A program made the translations under genes and the position numbers. Under the pieces are notes generated by a model. It was not told the origin of the DNA. It did no database searches and saw nothing but the letters and a program-made list of their open reading frames with translations. Below, one piece after another: positions 1 to 10,352 of a DNA stretch of 64,000 nt. The DNA is taken from NCBI GenBank assembly GCA_023101725.1, contig JALJCO010012637.1, forward strand, positions 868,001 through 932,000. The letters run 5' to 3'. How positions within the stretch are numbered: the stretch's first letter is position 1; each line of letters begins with the position of its first letter. The stretch is from Atherinomorus stipes. Taxonomy: Eukaryota; Chordata; Actinopteri; Atheriniformes; Atherinidae.

Positions 1-2162
1 TTTAAATGACTTCATATTCTAAGCACTGTAGGAAATGTATGGTGGTTGTTAGTGGTCGAAATTCTCCCAGACATAAAGATGTTTTTATCTGTGAGTGGAT
101 CCAGTGGTCTCAGGTGTAGAAATGACTGTAATATGAGTAACTACTTTTATGTCTTTTAAGCCATTACTTCTCCCAAACAGTGTTCTAACTCCCATTAAAC
201 AAAGCTGGTACAGCAGTTTTAAAGTTCAGTGGGTTCTTACTTCACACGTATTCTTTTGTTCATTCAGGGACACCGTAGAAAAAATGGTGGAACAAATATG
301 GCAGCCTCTATATGTGCACCACCCAGCTAGTAGATATAAATGACTCATTAAAAGAAAATAAACATATAACAGCTATTATAGTGCAGCAATTACACATCAA
401 TAGAAACACAGTTTTGAATTATATATCACATTTTTCTGCCATTGACCTTTGATTTTTTTTTACATACTCTACCTTTAAATTTTATGTTTCTTTTTAACAT
501 TATGACAAACATGATTCCATTATCTGGGGAAAACCTTTTTTCATCACAATGCTGAGTTAATTATTTTTCTTTAAAACTACAATACAGTAAGATAAAGTCT
601 TCCTTTTTTGAGAATTGCCAGAAACTGTAAAGAAAACATACATGAATTTAACTTGTGTCAAAGATTTTTACCAGTTTAAATGAGTGATGAAATTGGATGC
701 TAACACATGAATCACTTCATTTCAAGCTTAACTTGATTATTTTGTGATCTCAAGAAAATAAGACTAGCTTGGTTATCTTAAGAAAGCAAGCCAATTTCTC
801 AAGTTCACGGATAAAACTGTTGCGTAAAAATCAAGCTTTGCAAGCTTGGCATGACTCATGATCTTGAGAGAGCAGCATAAAAATAGATAATTGCAGGCAC
901 ACTTTTATCCATCATCCTCGTATAAAATGTGACGTGAGACAGTGTGTGTATTTTGGGTGCAGAAAATTTAAGGGAATCATCACCAACCTTCCCCAAGCAT
1001 ACTCTACCCACAGTCTGGACTTTTACTCAAAAACTGGATTTTCTGCTAAACTCATCCTGAAGACTAACTACTGCAGCCATTTTTCTGGGAGATGCAACAC
1101 TTAGAAGAGAAGGCGTGTTTTCTCTCTCATTTACTGCTCATGGAGAAAAACCTCAAGCACCTCAGCCAACATCTGACCACAAACCATTCACATTTTCAGT
1201 CCGTTTCCGTTTTTTACCGGGAAAGCCCTGGCTGTGACACAGGAAACTTCTGGAAAGCAGAGCTTGTTTCTCTGAAGGAGGCGGCTCCACACCGCGTCAG
1301 ACTTCTCTTACAGCTAAACAGAGAGGTGGTGATGACCTGGAGCAGCTCCCAGGTTGCAGGCTGTCTGGCTGACTGTCTCTCTTCCAGGGCAGAAAGTCGA
1401 TAAGACTCGAAGAGAGGTGCTCTTCCCAAGCACCTCTGACACTCAGTGAGTGAGAGTTAGTAGCCTTGATTATTGTTTCAATGATGTGTATTCTTTTCAA
1501 CATAGTGGGATTTGTAAAGTTGGAAGAGACCTTCAGGAAATGCTGAGAGTCTGGACTGTTGGTGGAGCTCAAGAGCATGTTCATAAATCATTCAGTGCAT
1601 GAGGAGGGAGTTGGAAAGTCATACCCTTGGGCTTAAATTACACAAGGGCTTTTGGGGGAGCCTTGTTTTCGGGTATGTATTTCTACTTTGCAAGTTACGC
1701 GCATACATATAAGTGCAGTCTAAAACAGGGTTACTATGAAAGCACTGTGCTACTATGCAGCTGATACAGTCCGAAACATCTCATATAGACGGGGAAAGTT
1801 CTTCTAACAACCTCTTAAAGCATAAAATGTAGTGGTCAGTGTTGGAGCAGCTCACTGCACACAACAAACAAACAACGCTGATGTCCTCAGTGACATCAGT
1901 GACTTTTGAGTTCTTTCTTAGGCTGTGGTGAGTTTTTCCAGGTCATACCTTACACAACGATGAGGCAAAGATGGGATTTTCATGGTTAAAACTTCATTAC
2001 ATTGCTCAAAAAAATAACAATAAAATAAAGAAAACAACATGACTTAGATCTTGATGAAAGAAGTGTTTTATTTGAAAGTCTTTATTATTACAAAGTAGAA
2101 TTTATTGAGAACAAAATAACAGAAGTAGATCAATGGAAATCAAATCTTTTAACCCATGGAGG

Positions 2163-2245
2163 TAGGGCTGGGCGATATGGACCAAATATCATATCACAAT
2201 ATATTTGTTTTAGATGACGATATATGATATATACTTTTTAGTATT
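2163..2245 (+). mobile_element. Fragment of a hAT-like miniature element (GGGCTGGGCGATAT end)
   Basis: The segment opens with TAGGGCTGGGCGATATGG, a terminus that recurs in short hAT-like elements of fish genomes. It continues as an AT-rich palindromic stretch of GATATATGATATATAC type. I cannot find the opposite end or a target duplication, so the fragment is probably truncated and its right limit is uncertain. Confidence 0.5.
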
Positions 2246-2410
2246 GAAACATGTTTAGCATAAAGGTATCGCTCCACTGCAGTGATGGAACTGACAAACA
2301 CTGGATAGAAATGTTTGTTAAATCAAAGTAATTAAAGATAGTTGGCTGGTTTTTAATGATTTCTTTGTAAAAGTCTTGGGAAGGATTGTCTTCCAGACAG
2401 TTTAAATAAT

Positions 2411-2604
2411 ACGGGTGGGAAAAAATATCGATACCTGAAATATTGGGATATTTTCAGATGCCGATACCATATCTGTATTTAAAAACGCGGTATTGATCTA
2501 TTTACTAATGAATTCTCGTGAGATTTCATTGTTCTGTTACAAAATCTCACGGTATTTCGTGAATTCTCATGTGATTTTGTAACAAAACGATGATATCTCA
2601 CAGT
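2411..2604 (+). mobile_element. Truncated copy 1 of the GGTGGGAAA...CAGTATCGATCTATTTTACTA palindromic element
   Basis: It begins ACGGGTGGGAAAAAATATCG and carries the internal parts seen at 37926-38290 and 59510-59901: a TTTAAAAA-CG-GGTATTGATC block followed by TCTCGTGAGATTTCATTG and TGTTACAAAATCTCACGG. The matching right terminus (TTTTTCCCACCCCTA type) is missing, so about half of the element is present. Family assignment is by internal comparison within this window; a hAT-like origin is inferred from termini only. Confidence 0.65.
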
Positions 2605-4348
2605 CTTTGTCCCACATTTGGCTAGATGGAATCTGGTCACCCTATCGGAAGCACCTGCCACTCAAACTGCCTGCCTAATCATGCATATCATCTTGTGAAT
2701 TATAAAGCCTCAAATAATCAGTCCCACCTAAAACATTGCAGCTCACTACTTTTTTTCAATCTGCAGTTTAATGTGGATGCAGAGTTTGGCTCATTAAAAG
2801 CAAAGCTTCCTCTCAAGCTCACTCCTGTTAAAACCATCAGGGAGGAGGACAACTTGCATGTTTCAAATACCATAAATGTCAGTTTCAAGCTCTCAAAAAG
2901 TCTCCTTTTACAACCACATACATATTTAAAGTGTTGCAGCGCTGCAGTATAAAATACACACAGTTAAAAGTTTTGCAATGAAAATGTCATTAATCTCTTT
3001 TGGGAAAATTGCCTATATACTGTACTGTAAAAGAGGATAATTAGTACTGATTAATTAATATGAATGCATCAGTGCGTCATTATTTCTCCTGTGGCTAACC
3101 ATTACAGAAAGTAACAGGGTAATAAAGTGTTTTGTGCTTAAAACATGACTGAACTCTTGCATAAATGCTTCAAATACATCAAAAACGGGTAAGAGGGGGC
3201 AAATATTATGCATGCATGTAAGCATCAGAGAAAGAGCAATATTACATAGCGTTCATAAATAAATAAAATAAGCAGATTTTCTTTTCAGAGATTCTGCAGC
3301 ATGAGCATTTTTTAAACAAAACATGAAGCTTGATGGCCGGCTGGATCTCTAAAAGAAATAAATCACAGAGCGATGTAAAAGTACACCAGCTGGACACAAA
3401 CATCCTCCACGCTTACACACATGTGCTTTCTTTATAAGCAAAATAAAACTTCAATTTCATAGATTAATTTCTCTAAAAGTTTCCTCCAGGCAAAATGACA
3501 AAGTGTGAATACCAAATGGCTGAGAGGAGCTAAAAGCAGCCAGTAAGTGCTTCTGTTTGTTATTCCCTTCTCTAGCCAACTGTTGTCAATATGACAATAA
3601 TAATGTTTGAAAAAGCAAAAAGGAAGAAAAAGCAAAGCAATTTTTGGTGCATGTTCATGAAGAACAAATCAGACAGAAAAGGACAATTTTTCCGTTCAAT
3701 GAGAATGACTTTGTCGCTTCTTTGACAAAAGGGAAATGAAAAGAGGAGCTGGTGAAGGTGGGAGTGTGTGTAGATACAGGGGTGGGTGGGAGGGGGGCAA
3801 CTTGACATGCCCCACTACAACCCAGATGCTATTTAAAACCACCCCATCTTTTGTCTTTAAAATCAAAGGGATGCTTTTACGCAGCAAATATCTTCCTTTT
3901 AATGCATGAAAGAGGGGCGGCACAGGGTGGACAGCTGCTTTAAGAAAATTAAAAAGGGAGAAAATGGGGGAGGAGGGGGGGTTGGATGTTATGGGAGTGT
4001 TTAAGATCCGTGGAAATGTCTCAGATTGAAGGCTGCTTTCAGGACAGGAAAAAGCTAAAGCTCTCTTTTATTCACGCCTTTATTCCTTAGTTATTTTTCT
4101 ATCCTCCCTCACTCATGGTCTTTGCTTTATTGTTGCGTACACCCCCCCCCCCCTGCCCCCCATTTTTACACATTCCAGATTTACTCGCTGTCTGCGTGTT
4201 TCCCAAAAGCCCATCCTGCCATGAGCTCTGCAAGGTGTGTGTGAAGCTGCCATGTGCAACCTGCAGGTATGTGCGTGATCTGGAGGGTTTTGTGCCCGTG
4301 CATAATTCCTTGTCTGTCTTGACATGCGAGTGCATATGATTGTGTATG

Positions 4349-4372
4349 CGTGTGTGTGTGTGTGTGTGTGTA
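4349..4372. repeat. (TG)n microsatellite
   Basis: About eleven uninterrupted TG units follow GTGTATGCG and end in TATACA. Shorter TG runs recur at about 4520-4545, 4645-4670 and 4715-4735, which makes this 400-bp stretch rich in TG/CA. The minus-strand open frame over it is a product of the repeats. Confidence 0.9.
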
Positions 4373-5561
4373 TACATTATACAGACTGTAGCACTGCAGC
4401 CACAGGAAATCTTCCAGAGTTTGGCCACCATTGTTCTGAGGCTGCTATGGGTGGTCTGCTCTCTGAAGAGGAAAATCCCAGATCTGGCCAAAGCTCCGGC
4501 ATGTACAGGGGGATTACTACCCATTGTGTGTGCGTGTGTGTGCTCTAACATGGGTTTGTGTGCACACAGTACCAAAATAAAATAAATAGATAAATTAGAA
4601 AGAGCACAATTTCCTGCCAAGACTAAGTTGGTTCCAGTTTTTTTGTGTGTGTGTTCGTGCATGTGTGTGTAAAAACTAGTCACCAATGTCCTGCCAAATA
4701 ACTTAATAATCAGTGTGTCTGTGTGTGTGTGTGTCTGGAAAGTCTATAAGCGTGTTTGCAGTTGCAGAAAATAAGGGCCAAATATTCCCTGCCAACCAAA
4801 AATGATTAAATTAATACCAAAGAGAGTGTCGGTATGACTGAATGCACAAGTGCAGGGAGCAGCAGCCAAAACTTTCTGCTGAAATTTAATTAAAGAAAAA
4901 AAAAAACAGTTTATTACAACTTTGCTCTTATTTTGCGTACAAATTTTAATACAGTTCTGAGCTTTACAACATGTCAAAGGATAATAGACATTTTGGGAGG
5001 TTTTGTTGGGTTTCTCCCTGCCTGCTGCTTTCCTCCTCCCATAGACTTTGAAGGAGATTTTCCCTTTTTGCGAAAGCTGACACAATTTCATGAGGTCTTG
5101 ACCAAACATCTGACTTGTTTTGATTAAAATAAGACAGACAGACAATGAAGCCACTCCCTTCTCTTCTTTCCTTTTAAGGAAAGCAGATTATCTATTCAAG
5201 CAGATTATTGCAGGAGGTGTGGCCTAACCATGACTAAACTATGCCCCCTTTTAATGTAGGGTCTGCCTCTTTTGGATTTTTTTCCCCAAGAATTTCCCTA
5301 AATAAATGATTTTGTTTAATATAACATGACCTCTGTAATATTTTTAACTTGAAGTAGAACGAGGTGCAAAAATAAAGAAAACAAAAAAATGAGCTGCAGG
5401 ACACTTAAGGCTGGTTTTATTGGTCCTGCTTGAGTTTGGTGTCGTATAAACAAACTGACATCTGATTTGTTGTGAAATCAGGTGTGAGTGGAAACAGTAT
5501 CAACTGATCACTTAAGATTTTTAAAATATGAATGATTTTAGTTTAAATACGATGGTGAAAG

Positions 5562-6440
5562 GCCTGCATGATGGTGTGGTGGTTAGCACCATAGCCTCAC
5601 AGAAAGAAGGTTGCTAGTTCAAGTCTCGACTGAGGAGGGGTTCGAACCAAAGACTGTAAAAAAAAAAAAAAAATGGACGTAGTATCAGGTCACGTCTGAA
5701 TAAGGGAAAGGGAAGCCAGTACAGCGTGTCCCACGGTCGCCATCTTGCCGTGTCACATGTGTCGTCACTCCCGGAAAATACTTAAATGGGCAAAGCGCGG
5801 CTTCGGGGCAATGATTGACAGCGACTGTACTCTGGGCTAAATGCAAACTGAGCTAACTCGAAACTAACAGGAGCTAACAAAGATTAGCCTCCTAAGTGGT
5901 GAAATGAAGACAAGACATGTTTGGACTTGCTGTTAGCTGCTGAAAACCACCATTTTGCTACTCTTTCGCAGACTGAGACCTTACTGAGAGCAAACAAGGA
6001 GCTAACAGGTAGCCACCTGTCGGCAGGCCGACATCTGGTCTGCCGCATGCCAATAAAAAGGATACGCCCCTAATTATGTGTCAGACTGTATAACATCTAA
6101 ATGGATAAGTTATAAAAAAATTCACCCCCCTCACAGCTGACATGAAGGTAAACTTGACCTATTAAACCGAAAATGATTTTTTGAACCAGGCTGTAAACAT
6201 GTAAACATTATTTCTGCTGTGAAGTTGGTCTTTTTAACATGGGAGTCTGTGGGGATGTTTCCTGGATCAAACATTGTTCGGACATTTCTACATGTGTGGG
6301 TTGTCTTGCAACATACATGTAAGCTTAATTGGTGTTTCAAGATTTTTTTCAGGAAGCAAGTGTGAGCCTCCGGTGTTGGCCTTGTGATGAATTGGTAACC
6401 TGTCCCAGGTGCACCCTGCCTCTGGCCTTGTAACATCTCT
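5562..6440 (+). mobile_element. tRNA-like-headed interspersed repeat (SINE-like), split by a nested element
   Basis: The head (5562-5650) reads GCCTGCATGATGGTGTGG then TGGTTAGCACCATAGCCTCAC, with a GTTCAAGTCTCGAC stretch like a tRNA B box. The body resumes at about 6295 with ACATACATGTAAGCTTAATT and GGTGTTGGCCTTGTGATGAA, then ACCTGTCCCAGGTGCACCCT. In the family as I remember it from fish genomes, head and body are separated by only about 150 bases. Here about 640 bases of another repeat lie between them. A tail of the same family is at 10286-10352. The class (SINE versus other) is uncertain; the tRNA-like boxes are only partly conserved. Confidence 0.65.
5650..6260 (+). repeat. Interspersed repeat, copy 1 (AGACTGTAAAA...ATGGACGTAGTATC family)
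   Basis: This begins AAAGACTGTAAAA, has a 16-base A run, then ATGGACGTAGTATCAGGTCA, GTCGCCATCTTGCCGTGTC, repeated GAGCTAAC/TTAGC words, ACGCCCCTAATTATGTGTC and TGACATGAAGGTAAACTTG. Nearly every block recurs in the same order on the opposite strand at 61450-62126, so the two are copies of one dispersed repeat. It has no clear open frame. I do not know the family's name. It sits inside the tRNA-like repeat at 5562-6440 and is therefore the younger insertion. Its CCATCTTG is a YY1-type motif. Confidence 0.75.
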
Positions 6441-8023
6441 GACCCTGTATTGGGACGTATAACAATTAGGACATTTAATGGAATTATATTTGTTAATCTT
6501 TGGTGCTTTGTGCAGAATTTGGATCATTTCTCAAAAGTCTCGCTATTCAGCAGATTGACCTCTATTGAGCATTCAAATTCTCCACAAATTAAGCATTTTT
6601 CATCAGTCCAAAACTACTTTTAAGGTGTTCAGCTGCGCCAATAGTTTTTTTTTTGCTGAAAGGTAAACATAACAGAGTGAGGTGTCCCTTCAGCCTTGGT
6701 TTATCCGATGAGCGCTACTTCAGATGCCCAAAGATGAAAAGGAATCAGAATCGTGTTTTATTGTTCGTTGGTGTGTGGGTAAGTGTGTGTGTTTGTGTGC
6801 CTTTGTGAAAGCACAGCCCTCATTTATGGGGGCTTTTTTGTGTCTGGGTGACAACTGAACACAAGCCCTTTTTCCAAACAAATGGGAGCTTAGTTGGAAA
6901 AAGGGGGTGGCCTGAGCCCAAACTGCGGAGATGGGCACTCTTTGACAGCTGCTTTCATCTTGTTATCATTCCTCCTTCACACTCAAGGATTTTTGGGCTT
7001 CCTAAAGTATTTCTTTTGCTGCCTCCTTCCTCTCCCCACTCCTTTCTGCCACTGAGCTGTGATTGGCTGTTATGACAGAGCTGTCGCCGGGCTGTCAGCC
7101 TCTTCTAAAGCTCAGTTTAATTACTCCTTTTCACTAACATGACATGTTCATGCTCAGATACATGCAAGCTCGCGCACACATTGGAAAGTCAGGCATAAAT
7201 GCACATTGTTACACACAAACCAGCGTGCCGGGCCGCATGCTGGGCTGTCCTGGTGGTAATAATGGAAAAACAATGGTGATTGAATTCTCCCTCAGCCACT
7301 CTACCTCACTCTGCAGACCCAGATGTTTGTCAGCGTTGGATTTTTTGTTTCCTGAGCGGAGCTTTGGAGACATCATGTAGAATTGTGATGGCTCGTACTG
7401 TTGGTTTGATGAGCTGGGATCGATTGCACACCCCGCTGTGCCAAGCTCTGAATAGCCAATTAAAGCCATTGAAATGGATAAGAGGACGGGGGGTATGAAG
7501 GAGTGAATGTTTGATTAGAGGCAGATGATGGGAGATAACGGGGTAAAGATGCTGCAGTGGTGGCTATAGTCTTTAAATGTTTAATATATTGCATCGTAAA
7601 CCTAGCAGTGATCACTGTATGTATTCCATTCCCATTCTTCCTCCAGATTTCCTGAGGGATGCATTTAGTCTTGCTTGCATTAACAAAAGACAACAGGGCA
7701 CTGTGTTGAGACCTTGACTGATGGAGAAAATCTAAGACAGATGCACAGATTTACTAGAAATAGCAAGGCAGGAAAGCCTCGTCGCATGTGACTGCCAAGC
7801 CATCTGAGATGGGCTTCATGTTGCTCTCGTTTCCTTCTGTGATTGAAATTGGTCTCAGTACCACCCCATGGTTTCCCTTATTTTCCTTTATCTGTCGCTA
7901 CACACCTTAAAACCCCCTTGTTCTGTCAATTTTCCAAACCTCTCCCTTTTCTCCTTACAATATTTGTTCATTCTTTGCTTTCCTCCCTCCCCATTTTCTC
8001 CCCTTCCCATCCTTCCCTGCCAG

Positions 8024-8249
8024 GTACCCTGCCCTATGACATCAAAATAGTAATTGCTGGAAACCATGAGTTGACCTTTGACCAGGAGTTCATGGCAGAC
8101 CTCATCAAGCAGGACTTCTACTACTTTCCCTCGGCCTCCAAGCTGAAGCCAGAGAATTACGAGAATGTCCAGTCACTGCTCACCAACTGCATCTACCTGC
8201 AGGACTCCGAGGTCACCGTTCGAGGCTTCAGGATCTACGGTTCTCCCTG
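8024..8249 (+). CDS. mpped1: mpped1 internal coding exon with the GNHE motif (first exon in window)
   Basis: This exon encodes residues 1-76 of the part of the protein seen here. MPPED1 is a cytosolic-type calcineurin-like metallophosphoesterase related to MPPED2, best known from brain. The peptide contains IVIAGNHELTFDQEFMADL and ends in GFRIYGSPW. GNHE (codons 8059-8070) is the third metal-binding motif of the fold; the earlier D-x-H and GDxxD motifs must lie in upstream exons outside the window. The wording DFYYFPS, LTNCIYLQDSEVTVRG and IYGSPW fits my memory of MPPED1 better than MPPED2. The acceptor is a CAG at 8021-8023 after about 60 bases of almost pure pyrimidine. The donor GTGAGT begins at 8250. 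The exon starts in phase 1 (a G split g|gt) and ends in phase 2 (a Trp split tg|g). It is 226 bp long. Confidence 0.95.
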
Positions 8250-8797
8250 GTGAGTAACCTCTGCCACTGCACTTTGTACTTCATGCACTGCAGCTGCTGA
8301 TAAAAGTTGCAATGTTGCAGTTTTACTTTATGGTTATTGTTGCACGCTTTTGCAAAAATCTTACGATTCACTCTTCAAAATTGCACTTTACTGACATGAA
8401 TGGTAGGAAAAACATCTCTACATGTGATGAATGATACTTTGTCAGCAACAGATCCTTAATATCCCAGTTAAGTGTCTTAGTGTCTTCATTCTTTCAAGGT
8501 TTAAGGAAAGAATTAGGAAAGTTAAACTCCCTGCTCTGCTACACTGTGCTTGGTTGATCCTTTTAAGGAATTGGTGAAACTGACAAAGATGTCCATATGT
8601 GATTTATGCTCATTTTCTAACAGGGATTTTTGCAACCCACTACAAAAATTTGTGGAAATTATCGTTTGTGTTTCATGATATTTCTTTGTATCCTTTATGG
8701 CTCATTTATGCTACCCTTATGCACATTAGTACATAAAAAGTTTCCAAGAGTCATCGCCTACATCCTCTCAAAGCCTGCTTCATGATAGGAACTACAT

Positions 8798-8812
8798 CCA
8801 CTAGAGGGCAGC
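8798..8812 (+). promoter_or_regulatory. Possible CTCF core motif
   Basis: CCACTAGAGGGCAGC matches the CTCF core CCASYAGRKGGCRS at every position. It lies about 550 bp inside the long intron, downstream of the first visible exon. A 14-base match of this information content occurs by chance at an appreciable rate in a genome, and some fish repeats carry similar words, so occupancy is only a possibility. Confidence 0.4.
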
Positions 8813-9587
8813 GCAGAGTTCTGACATGACTTCCAAGTTTGACATCGGTTTCAATATATATGTATTCAATGATGTGCATAAACGAGCCCACATTAGTTTG
8901 GAAAATTCATAAAATAAAACCTGAAAAGCATATTGAAACTTGAATGTATGGCAGAGCTTCAAATAGGTGTTATCCAGCTAAATAAAGTTAACAATGTCCT
9001 GATCATTATTCTGTACTAAAATTTGGTCTTTTTCAAACTTTTACAATAAAGACTGTAAGCATACTGAAATTATACTGAGATATTCTACATACAGACAGTG
9101 TTGTTTGTAAAACAATTAAAAATTGGATCAATTTTGCCTCTTCATTAGTTTCTAATAAGCTTTTCCATTTTACTTCCACAATTTACAACATTGGGTCAAT
9201 GTAAAAGTGTAAAATCTAATTTTAATATTCAGTAGCTGCAGAAGTTCTGCACACATCAGCAATCATATCATCACTGTGGAACATGTTGGGGTGACGTAGA
9301 ATATCGTGGTATTAGCAATAGAATCATTGGGCTCTGTGGATGCTGAGTGGTTTTTTTTGTTTGTTTTTTGGGGTTTTTTGTAATTGGGCTTGCCTCCCAA
9401 AGATTCCCATCAGATCCAATCAATGTCATCAGGGCAGTTTGGAAACTGGGTGAACATCCATTACTTCTCTGTTGCTTAAAGGTGTTTGCCAGACTGATGG
9501 TGCGCTAATGCAGGCGCTATTTAGGTTGCTTCAATATTCGCATCTATGGCTAGTGTGGTTTGTTTGGAGTGATGTAAATGCTCATTT

Positions 9588-9633
9588 ACCAGAGTTAACT
9601 TCTTTGGTACGGACCAAAGAAGACAACTCTGGT
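9588..9633. repeat. Imperfect 21-bp inverted repeat with 4-base loop
   Basis: The left arm ACCAGAGTTAACTTCTTTGG(T) pairs with the right arm ACCAAAGAAGACAACTCTGG(T); 19 of 21 positions match around the spacer ACGG. The downstream sequence (GTCCACTTGAAACC, TTGGTTCACTTGCAAATGAACC) resembles blocks at 18671-19268 and 50540-51140, so this is probably one end of a degraded interspersed element rather than a functional hairpin. Confidence 0.6.
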
Positions 9634-10285
9634 CCACTTGAAACCTGGGTGCTTTGGTTCACTTGCAAATGAACCGTGGAGCAGTTTACCGTGTGTGAAA
9701 GGAAACAGACCAGTGAAGCAAAGAGAAGAAGTGACGTAGGACACATGATAGTGCAACATGTGTGAAAGCTCGCTGTTTCTCCTGTTACTCATACTGGACA
9801 GATTCTTCTGGAAACCGCAGAAGGTTTCCAAAGTAAAAAAAACAAGAAAAAAAACAGACCAAAATAGACAAAAACTGAAAACATTTGCTGTGTCTCGATT
9901 TTTTACTTACAATTAATGAGCCATTTTTTTGGTCATGGCCAGTCAATGAGACAGATTTACTCCTCTCATTTTTTTCTTGGTAAGTGGTCATTTTAGGGAA
10001 TATTACACCCTAGTGAGAAGTTGTTGTAACCGCATGATGTTGTCCATGCAGTTTGGTGAGTCGAATCAGAATATACTTTATTAATCTGAGAAGGAAGTTT
10101 CTGGAAGTGTGAAAGCAAACCAAACTTTAGGAAATTTCCCCACCCAATCAATCAGACTATCCCAGTGTGAAACCATTGCAGCTATAGCCTAAGGGTATCC
10201 CTGATCAAGCCCTGTATCATATCACAAAGAACAATTTTGCTTCAACATTAAATTTCAGTCATAATTGATATTACTAATGCCTGAT

Positions 10286-10352
10286 AATTGCTGGGATGGG
10301 CTCCAGCAACCCTGAATTGGACAAGCGCTACAGAAAATGAAGGAATGAATGA
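10286..10352 (+). mobile_element. 3' tail of the tRNA-like-headed repeat
   Basis: TGCTGGGATGGGCTCCAGCA, then ACCCTGAATTGGACAAGCG and ACAGAAAATGAAGGAATGAA match the tail that follows the head and body seen at 5562-6440 in the full family, as remembered from fish genomes. It ends in short GAAT repeats, as SINE-like tails do. Confidence 0.6.

Larger units (their letters stand above)
1..8023 (+). other. mpped1: mpped1 intron upstream of the first visible exon (partial)
   Basis: The first visible exon is internal (phase 1 acceptor), so this stretch is intron, at least in its right part. It holds two hAT-like fragments (2163-2245, 2411-2604), a TG microsatellite (4349-4372), short C and A runs, and a split tRNA-like repeat (5562-6440). 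In 1-2160, 2605-5560 and 6441-7960 I see no gene or recognisable repeat. The open frames there (for example 1092-1403 and 4099-4686 on the minus strand) have no recognisable domain and several are made of TG/CA repeats. A mixed-composition stretch at about 6850-7480 does not look repetitive and could be conserved noncoding DNA; that cannot be decided from one sequence. Confidence 0.8.

Noticed and set aside
1092..1403. 103-codon open frame in the upstream intron
   Set aside because: No domain recognised, no splice signals that would make it an exon, and overlapping frames exist on the other strand.
4099..4686. 195-codon minus-strand open frame
   Set aside because: Rich in His-Thr repeats encoded by TG/CA microsatellites; no conserved domain.
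5562..5650. A functional tRNA gene
   Set aside because: Only A- and B-box-like words are present; no cloverleaf or anticodon arm can be drawn, and the downstream body is that of an interspersed repeat.
7843..8023. Upstream extension of the first exon with an ATG-like start at 7843
   Set aside because: The extension is a pyrimidine tract leading to a CAG acceptor and translates to low-complexity Pro/Ser/Leu; the family sequence begins only at the acceptor.
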